Shown here one piece after another: positions 42,370 to 50,691 of a stretch of DNA of 64,000 nt. The position numbers were made by a program, and so were the translations under genes. The notes below the pieces were generated by a model. That model was given only the letters and a program-made list of their open reading frames with translations, had not been told where the DNA came from and searched no databases. This DNA is from Streptomyces piniterrae. Its GTDB lineage: Bacteria > Actinomycetota > Actinomycetes > Streptomycetales > Streptomycetaceae. How positions within the stretch are numbered: position 1 is the first letter of the stretch; each line of letters opens with the position of its first letter. The DNA lies in the NCBI RefSeq assembly GCF_005048155.1, contig NZ_SUMB01000003.1:682001-746000 (forward strand), given 5' to 3'.

Positions 42370-43299
42370 ATGGCTCCACCACAGGGGAAGACCTCAGGAA
42401 TCAGCGGAAAAGGGATCCGCCGCCGCTCACTACTGGCCGGTGCGGCGGCGTTCGGTGCGGTCGGCGCCGTCGGCGCGACCGCCGGATGCGCGCAAGTGGA
42501 CATCTCGGGAGCGAAGGACGGGGGGCAACTGCTCGACGAACTGCGGGCCAAGGGCACGGTGCGGATGGGCATCGCCAGTGAGCCGCCGTACGCCTCGATC
42601 GACAGCAACGGAGAGCTCACCGGCGAGGCGCCCGCCGTCGCCAAGACGATCTTCCAGCGGCTGGGGATCAAGAACTTCGAACCGGTGCCGGTCGAGTTCG
42701 GCGGACTGGTCCCCGGGCTGCACTCGATGCAGTTCGACGTGATCGTGGCCGGCATGTTCATCAACAAGGCCCGCTGCGCCGCGGTGCTCTTCTCCGACCC
42801 GGACTACGAGTCGAAGGACGGATTCCTCGTCCCGAAGGGCAATCCGCAGAAAATCAAGTCGTACAAGGACGTCGCGGAAAAGGGCCTTCGGATGGGCACC
42901 GGCGTCGGCTACGCGGAGATCGACTACGCCACCGGAAACGGCGTCAAGAAAAGCCAGATCTCCCTCTATCCGGATCAGATCGGTGGCATGGAGGCCCTGG
43001 AGGCCAAGCGCATCGACGTTTTCGCGGGCACCGCCCTGACGATGATCGAGGCACTCAAGACCGGTGACCACCCCAAGGTGGGGATGACCGCGCCGTTCAC
43101 GCCCACGGTCGACGGCAAACCACAGCGGGACGGCGGCGGTTATGGATTCCGGCTGGGTGAGACCAAGCTCCGGGACGCCTTCAACGCCGAGCTTCAGAAG
43201 ATGAAGAAGAGCGGCGAACTGCTGCGCATCGCCAAACCATTCGGATTCACCGAGGAGTTCATGACGGACCTGACAGCAGAGGAGCTCTGCAAGAAATGA
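42370..43299 (+). CDS. ehuB: ABC transporter substrate-binding lipoprotein, EhuB (ectoine/hydroxyectoine) type
   Basis: The protein has 309 residues. A twin-arginine signal (RRRSLLAGAAAFGAVGAVGA) ends in a TAGC lipobox, so it is probably a Tat-exported lipoprotein. The type II periplasmic-binding fold shows GTVRMGIASEPPYASIDSNG at the ligand site, MQFDVIVAGMFINKARC, and GYGFRLGETKLRDAFNAELQ near the end. Spacing and pattern match EhuB of ectoine and hydroxyectoine uptake rather than general amino-acid binders. The ATG at 42370 has a weak ribosome site; an in-frame ATG at 42256 is an alternative. The stop overlaps the permease start. Confidence 0.8.
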   Translation: MAPPQGKTSGISGKGIRRRSLLAGAAAFGAVGAVGATAGCAQVDISGAKDGGQLLDELRAKGTVRMGIASEPPYASIDSNGELTGEAPAVAKTIFQRLGIKNFEPVPVEFGGLVPGLHSMQFDVIVAGMFINKARCAAVLFSDPDYESKDGFLVPKGNPQKIKSYKDVAEKGLRMGTGVGYAEIDYATGNGVKKSQISLYPDQIGGMEALEAKRIDVFAGTALTMIEALKTGDHPKVGMTAPFTPTVDGKPQRDGGGYGFRLGETKLRDAFNAELQKMKKSGELLRIAKPFGFTEEFMTDLTAEELCKK

Positions 43300-44024
43300 C
43301 CGGTCCCCTCTGGCAACTCTTCTTCGAAGGCGTCTGGATCACCATTCAGTTGATGGTCTACAGCGCCCTCCTCGCGGGCACGATCGCCTTCGGCATCGGC
43401 ATGGCCCGCACCTCCCGCCACAAGAGCGTCCGCTTCCTGGCCGGTGTCTATGTGGAGATCTTCCGCGGCACCTCCGCCCTGGTCCTGATGTTCTGGCTGT
43501 TCTTCGCGCTGCCGCTGCTGGGCTGGCAGCTGGCCGGCATATGGGCCGGCACCCTCGCGCTGGGGCTGTCCTACGGCGCGTACGGGTCGGAAGTCGTGCG
43601 CGGGGCCATCCAGTCGGTGGCGCCGGCACAGCGGGAGGCGGCCATCGCGCTGAGCTTCTCGCCGTGGCAGCGGATGCGGAAGGTGATACTGCCGCAGGCC
43701 GTCCCCGAGATGATGCCGCCGTTCAACAACCTGCTGATCGAACTGCTCAAGGGCACCGCGCTGGCGTCGCTGCTGTCCATCGGCGAGCTCACCTTCCAGG
43801 CCAAGCTCGCCCGGCTCTCCACCGGTGAGAGCGCACAGGTCTACGGGATCATCCTGGTGATGTACTTCGTGATCGCCTTCCTGGTCACCCGGGTGATGCG
43901 GCTGCTGGAGCGGCGCGCCAAGGCATCGATCGGCCAGAAGCCGGAGAAGGCGGGCTGGTTCTCCCGCAAGCTCCCCGTCGAGGAGCTGGAGACGCAGATC
44001 GCGGCAGCGGGGGGTAACCGATGA
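43296..44024 (+). CDS. ehuC: ABC transporter permease, EhuC type
   Basis: The protein has 242 residues and five likely membrane helices. The family His/Glu/Gln permease signature is present: FFEGVWITIQLMVYSALLAG at the start, EIFRGTSALVLMFWLFFALP, then the EAA loop QREAAIALSFSPWQRMRKVI ahead of LPQAVPEMMPPFNNLLIEL. The ATG overlaps the stop of ehuB (ATGA), and its own end overlaps ehuD by four bases, so the four genes form one translationally coupled operon. Confidence 0.85.
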   Translation: MTGPLWQLFFEGVWITIQLMVYSALLAGTIAFGIGMARTSRHKSVRFLAGVYVEIFRGTSALVLMFWLFFALPLLGWQLAGIWAGTLALGLSYGAYGSEVVRGAIQSVAPAQREAAIALSFSPWQRMRKVILPQAVPEMMPPFNNLLIELLKGTALASLLSIGELTFQAKLARLSTGESAQVYGIILVMYFVIAFLVTRVMRLLERRAKASIGQKPEKAGWFSRKLPVEELETQIAAAGGNR

Positions 44025-44674
44025 ACACCTGGTCTTGGGATTACGTCGGCGAGATCATGCCGCAGCTCCTCGAAGGGCTGTGGATCACCGTTCAGGCGAC
44101 GATTCTCGGTTCGCTGGTGGCGTTCGCCCTCGGACTGGTCTGGGCGCTCGCGCTGCGGTCGCCGGTCCGCTGGCTGACCTGGCCGGTGAGCGCGGTCGTC
44201 GAGTTCATCCGCAACACCCCGCTGCTGGTGCAGCTGTTCTTCCTGTTCTTCGTGCTGCCGAGCTGGGGAGTGACCTTCGGGCCGCTGACCACGGGGGTCA
44301 TCGGACTGGGTCTGCACTACTCGACGTACACCGCCGAGGTCTACCGCGCCGGCATCGACGCGGTGCCCGCCGGGCAGTGGGAGGCGGCCACCGCGCTGAG
44401 CCTGCCGCGCCGCCGCACCTGGACCGCGGTGATCCTGCCGCAGGCGTTCCGCAGGGTGGTCCCCGCCCTCGGCAACTATGTGATCGCGATGTTCAAGGAC
44501 ACTCCGATGCTGTCGGCCATCACCGTGGGCGACATGCTCTTCCAGGCGAACAGCATCGGTGCGACCACCTTCGACTACATGGAGCCGATCACGATGGTCG
44601 GCATCCTCTTCATCGTGATCTCGTACCCCACCTCTCTCCTCCTGCGAGCTCTGGAGCGTCGTCTTGTCCGCTGA
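44021..44674 (+). CDS. ehuD: ABC transporter permease, EhuD type
   Basis: The protein has 217 residues and five membrane helices. MPQLLEGLWITVQATILGSL opens it, with FIRNTPLLVQLFFLFFVLPS following. The EAA loop is GQWEAATALSLPRRRTWTAV, then ILPQAFRRVVPALGNYVIAM. It pairs with the preceding permease to form the heterodimeric channel. Start and stop both overlap the neighbouring genes. Confidence 0.87.
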   Translation: MNTWSWDYVGEIMPQLLEGLWITVQATILGSLVAFALGLVWALALRSPVRWLTWPVSAVVEFIRNTPLLVQLFFLFFVLPSWGVTFGPLTTGVIGLGLHYSTYTAEVYRAGIDAVPAGQWEAATALSLPRRRTWTAVILPQAFRRVVPALGNYVIAMFKDTPMLSAITVGDMLFQANSIGATTFDYMEPITMVGILFIVISYPTSLLLRALERRLVR

Positions 44675-45479
44675 CAGCACCCCTTCCAAGGAAACGGCCA
44701 ACCCCGCGGTGGACGGCAGCGAGCTGATCCGCTTCGACCACGTCACCAAGCGCTTCGGGACCAACACCGTCCTGGACTCGCTGGACTTCACGGTCTCCTC
44801 CGGCAAGCACGTCACCCTGATCGGCCCGTCGGGCTCCGGCAAGACGACGATTCTGCGGCTGCTGATGACGCTGCTGAAGCCGGACGAGGGGACGATCAAG
44901 GTCGGCGGCCAGTACCTCACCCACGAGGAGAAGGGCGGCAAGCTCGTCCCGGCCGGCGAGAAGCACACCCGCGAGGTGCGCAAGAACATCGGCATGGTCT
45001 TCCAGCAGTTCAACCTGTTCCCCAACATGAAGGTGCTGCGGAACATCACCGAGGCGCCGGTGCACGTCCTGGGCCTGAGCAAGGACGAGGCCGAGGAGCG
45101 CGCCCGCGGACTGCTCGACCTGGTCGGCCTGACCGAGCACATCGACAAGTACCCCACCCAGCTCTCCGGCGGCCAGCAGCAGCGGGTCGCCATCGCGCGG
45201 GCGCTGGCGATGCGGCCGCAGGTGCTGCTGCTGGACGAGGTGACCTCGGCGCTCGACCCGGAACTGGTGGCCGGTGTGCTGGACGTCCTGCGCGACATCG
45301 CCCACACCACGGACATCACCATGCTCTGTGTGACGCACGAGATGAACTTCGCCCGGGACATCTCCGACGATGTGCTGATGTTCGACGCGGGCCGGGTCAT
45401 CGAGTCCGGTTCCCCGGAGAAGATCTTCACGGAGCCGGAGCACGAGCGGACCCGGGAGTTCCTGAGCGCGGTGCTGTGA
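44664..45479 (+). CDS. ehuA: ABC transporter ATP-binding protein, EhuA type
   Basis: The protein has 271 residues. Walker A is LIGPSGSGKTTILRLL, the Q-loop is MVFQQFNLFPNM, the ABC signature is LSGGQQQRVAIARAL, Walker B is LLLDEVTSALDPE, and the H-loop is CVTHEMNFARD. It energises uptake through EhuCD. The start is a TTG at 44664, after GGAG eight bases upstream and inside the end of ehuD; no ATG or GTG lies between it and the ATPase core. The last gene of the operon, it is followed by a strong terminator. Confidence 0.87.
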   Translation: MSADSTPSKETANPAVDGSELIRFDHVTKRFGTNTVLDSLDFTVSSGKHVTLIGPSGSGKTTILRLLMTLLKPDEGTIKVGGQYLTHEEKGGKLVPAGEKHTREVRKNIGMVFQQFNLFPNMKVLRNITEAPVHVLGLSKDEAEERARGLLDLVGLTEHIDKYPTQLSGGQQQRVAIARALAMRPQVLLLDEVTSALDPELVAGVLDVLRDIAHTTDITMLCVTHEMNFARDISDDVLMFDAGRVIESGSPEKIFTEPEHERTREFLSAVL

Positions 45480-45501
45480 CCGGACCGTCCTGATCCACCG
45501 C

Positions 45502-45541
45502 AGGGTGGTGTGTCCCGCTTCCCGGGGCACACCACCCTTTT
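45502..45541 (+). terminator. Rho-independent terminator of the ehu operon
   Basis: AGGGTGGTGTG pairs with CACACCACCCT, with further CCC/GGG pairs nearer the loop, and TTTT follows. It starts 22 bases after the ehuA stop. Confidence 0.9.
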
Positions 45542-45924
45542 GACGTTCCCCGGTGTCGGCCGTGAACTCACGTCCTATTCCGCTACCTTGGACGCCCGGG
45601 ATTCGATCTGACGCTCACCCGTGCTGACGTTCCGCCGGGCAAACTCGCGGAACCGGCCGCAAATACGGCTGGTTCGCACCTTTCCCGGGCCCCTCCCGCG
45701 GTGCTTCACCGGCCTGATGACTTTGACATATGCCAAGGTCACAAGCCCCAGTACAGAAAACTGGCACGCAACTCTTTTCAGTCAAGACCCCCTCCATCGA
45801 AGGCCGTTCACCGCTATCGTGATACGAGCCCCGTTGTCCGGGAGCGGTCGCCCGCTGCGTCGATCGACCGTGACCACCCACAACGGTCACGACGCAAGCG
45901 GTAACAACCTGCTAGGGGGACACC
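45542..45924 (+). promoter_or_regulatory. 383-base gene-free region before the IclR gene
   Basis: No supported gene is seen here. It holds a TTGACA at 45724-45729 that could be a -35 box without a convincing -10, a CCAGT/ACTGG inverted repeat near 45749-45765, and a perfect 7-bp inverted repeat CGTGACC-9-GGTCACG at 45869-45891, 34 bases before the IclR start, where an autoregulatory operator would be expected. Confidence 0.45.
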
Positions 45925-46683
45925 GTGGCGCTGAAGCCCGAGCCGACCGCGCCGTTCCATTCGGTGCAGCACGCACTGCGCGTACTCGAAACGATCTCCA
46001 GGCGCGCCAATGGCGTGACCGATGCGCAGATCGCCCGGGAAACCGGACTACCCACGGGCCACCTAGCCCACATGCTGTCGATGCTGCGGCGCGAGGGCTA
46101 TGTGGAGCAGCTCACGGACGGCGCGTATGTCGTCGGCGACTCGCTGCTCCTGCTGGGTTCCGGCGGCAACCGGGACGCCGCGCTGCGCGACAAGCTCCAG
46201 CTCACCCTGGACGAGCTACGGGACTCGGTCGGCGCCGCGGTCTACATCAGCCGGTACATCGACGGCGAGGTGAAGATCCTCCACTACGCGGACGGCCCGC
46301 AGGCGCCCAAGGTCAACGAGTGGGCCGAATTCCGCCGCACGGCGCACGCCAGCGCGGTCGGCAAGTGCCTGCTCGCGCAGCTGGACCACGACGGCCGGAT
46401 GGACCACCTCTCGCGCCACAAGACCGCCCGGCTCACGTCCCGGACGATCACCAACGAGAAGGTGCTGTTCCACAAGCTCGACAGCCAGCCGCCGACGGTC
46501 CCGGTGCTCGATCTCCAGGAGTACGCCGTCGGCACGGTCTGCGCCGCCGTACCGATCACCGCCGGGTCGACGGTCGGCTGCCTCGCGCTGTCCATGCCGC
46601 TGGAGCACGCCCACCGCCTGCGGCAGGCCGCCGACGCCCTGAATCGCGGGGCGGCGCCCGTGCTGCTGTCGCTGGCGATCTGA
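45925..46683 (+). CDS. IclR-family transcriptional regulator
   Basis: The protein has 252 residues. The N-terminal winged helix is visible in SVQHALRVLETISRRANGVT, IARETGLPTGHLAHMLSMLR and EGYVEQLTDGAYVVG. The effector domain has VYISRYIDGEVKILHYADG, HASAVGKCLLAQL (the conserved GKCLLA segment) and AVPITAGSTVGCLALSMPL. It probably controls the adjacent ehu operon and the isomerase/amidase genes in response to the imported compound (inference from position). The GTG at 45925 follows a GGGGGA site. It is followed by the second tRNA-Lys. Confidence 0.9.
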   Translation: MALKPEPTAPFHSVQHALRVLETISRRANGVTDAQIARETGLPTGHLAHMLSMLRREGYVEQLTDGAYVVGDSLLLLGSGGNRDAALRDKLQLTLDELRDSVGAAVYISRYIDGEVKILHYADGPQAPKVNEWAEFRRTAHASAVGKCLLAQLDHDGRMDHLSRHKTARLTSRTITNEKVLFHKLDSQPPTVPVLDLQEYAVGTVCAAVPITAGSTVGCLALSMPLEHAHRLRQAADALNRGAAPVLLSLAI

Positions 46684-46770
46684 CGCCGGAGGGGTGGCTC
46701 CGCTCGGCCGGCCCTCCGGGCGTGGTCTCGAGCACCCATCCGGACCAGGTAGTATTTCTTTCGTCAGCGC

Positions 46771-46844
46771 GCGCCGCTAGCTCAGTTGGTTAGAGCAGCT
46801 GACTCTTAATCAGCGGGTCCGGGGTTCGAGTCCCTGGCGGCGCA
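46771..46844 (+). tRNA. tRNA-Lys (CTT), copy 2
   Basis: This is a 74-base cloverleaf identical to the copy at 32122, including acceptor GCGCCGC, anticodon loop CTCTTAA and no encoded CCA. The -10-like TAGTAT lies at 46750-46755. Confidence 0.97.
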
Positions 46845-46849
46845 CGTAT

Positions 46850-46887
46850 GAAGTGGGCGTTCCTGGTCTTCCGGGAACGCCCACTTC
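46850..46887 (+). terminator. Terminator after tRNA-Lys copy 2
   Basis: GAAGTGGGCGTTCC pairs with GGGAACGCCCACTTC around a short loop, five bases after the tRNA. It is also placed to end the convergent acyl-CoA ligase gene. Confidence 0.88.
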
Positions 46888-46921
46888 GTTGTTGTGCACC
46901 TGGCTTTCCGCCGCCTCCCCC

Positions 46922-48631
46922 TCACCTGTCCAGAAGAGGGGTGCGGTCGTGGTCCTTGTAGAGGGCCAGGAGCGCGGTGCGGTCCTCGTCGGTGAACGGG
47001 CGGTACGCGGTCCCGGCGGGCCCCGCGGCGAGTGGCGACCACCACACCGGTTCCGGGCAGCGGAAGCCGGCCCGCCGGAGGGCGACCCGGTGCACCTTGT
47101 TGGTGGCCGTGACGGGCAGCGCGGCCAGGGTCCGTACGAAGCGGGGTGCCATTTTCGTCCCGAGGTCCGGCTGGGCGGCCAGGAACGCCACGAAGTCGTC
47201 CGGGTCGAATGCCGCGCCGTCACGCAGTGCGAGGGCCGCCATGACCTGGTCGCCGGCGACGGGGTCGGGCACGGCGTAGACGGCGACGCCGGTGGCCGGG
47301 GCGTAGCGGGCGAGGATGTTCTCGATCATCGCGGCGGCGAGGTTCTCGCTGTCGACCCGCAGCCTGTCGTCCGTACGCCCGGCGAAGTGGAAGAACCCGT
47401 CGGTGTCCCGGAAGAAGAGGTCTCCGGTCCAGTACCAGCCCGCGCCGGCTCGCCCGGCTGCCCGGCCGCCGGTGCGGGCGGCGGTGGCCTCGGGGTTTCG
47501 CCAGTACCCCTCGAAGGAGCTGCGTCCCCGGTTGACCAGCTCCCCGATGGCTTCCTCCCCGTTCAGCAGCCGTCCGGCCGCATCGAGACGGGCGCGCGGC
47601 AGCTCGCTGCCGGTGTCCGGATCGACGACGGCGAGATCGTCGCCGGGGGCGAGCCGCCCGATGGCGCCGGGCGGGGTGTCCGGCGAGCGCTGTAGCGCGG
47701 CGCCGCCCTCGGAGGAGCCGTACCCCTCTGTCAGGCGGACGCCGAAGCGGTCGGCGAAGCGGGCGGCGTCGACGGCGCCCGCTTCGGTGCCGAACCCGGC
47801 ACGCAGCGGATGGTCACGGTCGTCGGGGGCGGGCGGGGTGGCCAGCAGATACTGCACCGCGCGGCCGACGTAGGTGAAGTAGGTGGCGCCGTGGCGGCGG
47901 ACGTCGGGGAGGAAGGCGCTGGCCGAAAAGCGGCGGCGCAGCGCGACGGCCGCGCCGCCGACGAGCGCCGGGGCCCAGCCCGCGATCACGGCGTTCCCGT
48001 GGAACATCGGCATACAGAGGTAGTGGACATCGTCCCGCCGTACGCCGAGATAGCCGACCAGCGAGTGGCCGGCGGCGGCGAGGCGGCCCTGGCTGCAGAG
48101 GGCGGCCTTGGGCGCACCGGTGGAGCCGGAGGTGAAGCAGAGCAGCATGCGGGAGGCGGGAGTGGGGGCGCCGGCCGCGGCGATCTCGTCGGGCAGCGCG
48201 CCCTCGTAGGGCTTGATCAGCTCCTGGTAGGCGGGGTCGTCCACGACGAGGACGCGTTCGCGCGGCATGGGGAGGGCCGGGCCGTCCAGCAGCGGCAGAT
48301 GGGCGCGCTCGGTGATCAGCAGCGCGCAGTCGGTGTGCGCGATGTCGCGGGCCAGCTCGGTGCCGCGGCGGGTGGGGTTGATACCGGCGACGGCGGCTCC
48401 GGCGAGGGCGGCCGCGCCGAGCCACAGCGGGTACTCGGGGACGTTGTCGAGCAGCACCCCGATATGCGGCTCGGCGCCGCGCGGCAGCGTGTCTCCCAGC
48501 AGGGCGGCCCGCGCGGCAGCGCCGGCGGCGAGTTGGTGCTGGGTGAGGGTGAGGTCCCCGAACTTCGCACCGGGCCGGTGGTCGCCCCACTGCGCCTGTA
48601 CGAGCTCCGCGATGGTGCCGTTGGCTGCCAT
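46922..48631 (-). CDS. AMP-forming acyl-CoA synthetase/ligase
   Basis: The protein has 569 residues. The adenylation motif is LLCFTSGSTGAPKAALCSQG. Motif II is YGSSEGG, motif III is WYWTGDLFFRDTDGFFHFAG with RTDDRLRVDSENLAAAMIEN, and the C-terminal lysine lies in LPVTATNKVHRVALR. Two common motif residues differ from the usual: the YG-x-TE position is YGSSEGG and the hinge reads DDRLRVDSENL instead of the usual GDNFRWKGENV type. The substrate is probably a fatty or other carboxylic acid. The start is the ATG at 48629-48631. Confidence 0.88.
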   Translation of the reverse strand: MAANGTIAELVQAQWGDHRPGAKFGDLTLTQHQLAAGAAARAALLGDTLPRGAEPHIGVLLDNVPEYPLWLGAAALAGAAVAGINPTRRGTELARDIAHTDCALLITERAHLPLLDGPALPMPRERVLVVDDPAYQELIKPYEGALPDEIAAAGAPTPASRMLLCFTSGSTGAPKAALCSQGRLAAAGHSLVGYLGVRRDDVHYLCMPMFHGNAVIAGWAPALVGGAAVALRRRFSASAFLPDVRRHGATYFTYVGRAVQYLLATPPAPDDRDHPLRAGFGTEAGAVDAARFADRFGVRLTEGYGSSEGGAALQRSPDTPPGAIGRLAPGDDLAVVDPDTGSELPRARLDAAGRLLNGEEAIGELVNRGRSSFEGYWRNPEATAARTGGRAAGRAGAGWYWTGDLFFRDTDGFFHFAGRTDDRLRVDSENLAAAMIENILARYAPATGVAVYAVPDPVAGDQVMAALALRDGAAFDPDDFVAFLAAQPDLGTKMAPRFVRTLAALPVTATNKVHRVALRRAGFRCPEPVWWSPLAAGPAGTAYRPFTDEDRTALLALYKDHDRTPLLDR

Positions 48632-48807
48632 GGCGCCGCAGGGTAGTTGACGGTACGTCAGATGTGGAGAGGGAGGGGTGGAGGTGAACGGGCACCGCGA
48701 GGGGCGCCGAGGACCTCCCCGGGGGAAGGCGGGGAGGTCCCACGGAGAGACGTCGGGCGCGCCGGGCGTCCGGCCGCGCCGAGTACGTCAGGGCCGCATC
48801 GAGCGCG

Positions 48808-49401
48808 TCAGGAGAGATCGACGTCCGAGCAGGCATAGAACGCGTTGCCCGTGTCGGCGATGTTCCAGACGCCCAGGATGAGGTGCCGCCCGGACTTCTG
48901 TGTCGGGACCGTGCCCTGGTGCTGCACCGTTTCGCCCGGCCGGGCGCCGCCCATCGGCACCGTCATGAAGGGCTCGGGTTCGAGATCGGCGCGGGTAAGC
49001 GGCTTGCCGGGGTCGTAGCCGTCCTTGGTGATGAAGTACTGGAAGTCCGTGGTGGCGTGCCGCGCCGTCAGCCGCCAGGTGAAGGTGTAGCCCTGTCCGG
49101 GGGAGAGCTTGGTGCCGGGCCACTTGCCGCCGCGGGGGTCGTCCAGTTCGGCGAAGTTGTCGTGCCCGCCCGAACAGATCTTGCCGTCGGCGGGGCCGGC
49201 CTGCGGGAAGCCCTTGGGTGCCTCGACGCTCTGCGGTTCGTACTGGATCGCACCGCAGTCCTTGGCGGTGCCGTTCGCGCAGAGCGCCTGGCGGCTGGGG
49301 GGTGCGTCGCTGTAGCCGTGACTGGAGGCACTGCCCGTCGACAGAAAGGAGACGCCGACGATGCCGAGGCCGATCACGGCAGCACTGATCCTTTTGCGCA
49401 T
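48808..49401 (-). CDS. Lytic polysaccharide monooxygenase, AA10 family
   Basis: The protein has 197 residues. A signal peptide of about 27 residues ends at SASS, leaving HGYSDAPPSRQALC with the N-terminal histidine that forms half of the copper histidine brace. The second brace histidine is likely in LTARHATTDFQYFITKDGYD, and the axial aromatic is in GNAFYACSDVDL. There is no extra binding domain. It oxidatively cleaves crystalline chitin or cellulose-like chains. The gene lies about 5 kb upstream of cslA-glxA, as in other streptomycetes where an LPMO is linked to deposition of the CslA polymer. A DasR-type operator lies upstream. Confidence 0.9.
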   Translation of the reverse strand: MRKRISAAVIGLGIVGVSFLSTGSASSHGYSDAPPSRQALCANGTAKDCGAIQYEPQSVEAPKGFPQAGPADGKICSGGHDNFAELDDPRGGKWPGTKLSPGQGYTFTWRLTARHATTDFQYFITKDGYDPGKPLTRADLEPEPFMTVPMGGARPGETVQHQGTVPTQKSGRHLILGVWNIADTGNAFYACSDVDLS

Positions 49402-49450
49402 GCTTCGCTCCTGAAGAACGTGGGGGGAAGTTCCGTGAGCCGAGTGAAGT

Positions 49451-49505
49451 GCGGTCTAGACCAACTCGCAGACTAATAACGGGAGTTGAACATGTCCAGA
49501 CCAAT
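49451..49505 (-). promoter_or_regulatory. DasR-type operator (dre) and second half-related site upstream of the LPMO gene
   Basis: GCGGTCTAGACCAACT at 49451-49466 contains the GGTCTAGACC core of the published dre consensus (WSTGGTCTAGACCWST-like). A second, weaker copy, ATGTCCAGACCAAT, lies at 49492-49505; TGGTCYAGACC repeats of this kind are found at streptomycete chitinase promoters. The sites lie 50-104 bases upstream of the start, where repression by the GlcNAc-responsive DasR would be expected. Confidence 0.75.
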
Positions 49506-49566
49506 AACAACCGGATCTCCGGTTTCCGGAACCGCCACCAGAGGCAGGCGAGACCGCCGCGCGGGA

Positions 49567-50691
49567 TCAGGCCGCCGCGGTGAGGGAGGTGGTGGGGTGG
49601 GCGGCGGTCTGCACCAGGGCCGCGTAGGTGCGGCGGAGGGCTATCAGGGATTCCTGGGCCTCGCGGTAGACGGCGGCGTCGGGGCCGCCCCGGTGGGCGA
49701 GGGTGCGGACGGGGGCGCAGTGGCGGTCCATCGCGCTGAGCCAGGCGCGGTGCTGTGCCGGGAGGTGGCGGCGGACGAGTTGACGCCTGCCCTCGCCCAT
49801 ACGGCGTCCACCGATGCCGAGCACCGCGTCCGCGGCCTGGAGCACCGGCGGTTCCAGGGCGCCCTGCTCGGCGAGTGCGGCCAGCACGGCGCGCTGTTGT
49901 GCGGTCGCCGGCGCCGCGGCCAGTTCCGCCGCCTCGGAGTGGAGTTGGGCGCGCAACGCGTGCTGGACCCGGACCAGACGGCGCAGGGCGGTCGGAGTGG
50001 AGGAGTCGTCGGGGGCGCGGCCCGCGAGGGTTTCGGCGAGGCGGAAGAGCCAGATCCCGTGGGCTTCGAGCCGGGTCGCGGCCAGCATCAGGCGGTCCAG
50101 ACGGCTGAGCGGCTGCCCCTCGGGCGCCCAGCGGACGATGGGTACGAGCGGTTCCGTACGGGCCAGTTGGTCGATGGGGATATGGCGGCGCGGTTTGCGT
50201 TCGGGCGCCCAGTTGTGCAGCGCGAGGGTGGGCAGCGCGACGAACTGGTCGTGGTCGATGCGGTGCGCGATGGCGGCCCACAGGTCGAGGAACGCCTCGT
50301 CGGCGGCCTGGCGTGCGGCCGGTGCGAGCGGGTCGAGTCCGCTCCAGCCGCAGGACACCGCGATCACCGCCACCCGCATCGCGGCGGCCTCCGCGTTGCG
50401 CGGTGACAGCCGCGAGACCCGCTGCCGCAGGGCGCTCAACTCGTCGGTGCGGTGGGCGCGTTCGACGAGGGCGATGGCGGCCTCACGGGTGGGGGCGACC
50501 GCCACCGCGCGCGCCAGGGCGTCCAGCCGGGTCCAGGTCCCGATCATGGAGCGGACCGGGGGCCGCTCGGGCAGGAACCCGTGCGCCCGTGGATCGTGCG
50601 CCGCCGCGCAGGCCGCGGCGGGCCCGGCGGCGGGCAGGGACTCGGTCCCGGGGCCGGGCGTGGTCGTCATCGTGGTGGCAATCGTCGTCAT
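49567..50691 (-). CDS. Hypothetical helical protein
   Basis: The protein has 374 residues, with no family recognised. It is almost all helix, rich in Ala, Arg and Leu: TWTRLDALARAVAVAPTREA, QLARTEPLVPIVRWAPEGQP, DRLMLAATRLEAHGIWLFRL and a closing YREAQESLIALRRTYAALVQ. No signal peptide or membrane span is seen. The first 45 residues are Thr/Pro/Ala-rich. The ATG at 50689-50691 follows GGGAAG and overlaps the TGA of a small upstream frame by one base, suggesting translational coupling. Confidence 0.7.
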   Translation of the reverse strand: MTTIATTMTTTPGPGTESLPAAGPAAACAAAHDPRAHGFLPERPPVRSMIGTWTRLDALARAVAVAPTREAAIALVERAHRTDELSALRQRVSRLSPRNAEAAAMRVAVIAVSCGWSGLDPLAPAARQAADEAFLDLWAAIAHRIDHDQFVALPTLALHNWAPERKPRRHIPIDQLARTEPLVPIVRWAPEGQPLSRLDRLMLAATRLEAHGIWLFRLAETLAGRAPDDSSTPTALRRLVRVQHALRAQLHSEAAELAAAPATAQQRAVLAALAEQGALEPPVLQAADAVLGIGGRRMGEGRRQLVRRHLPAQHRAWLSAMDRHCAPVRTLAHRGGPDAAVYREAQESLIALRRTYAALVQTAAHPTTSLTAAA

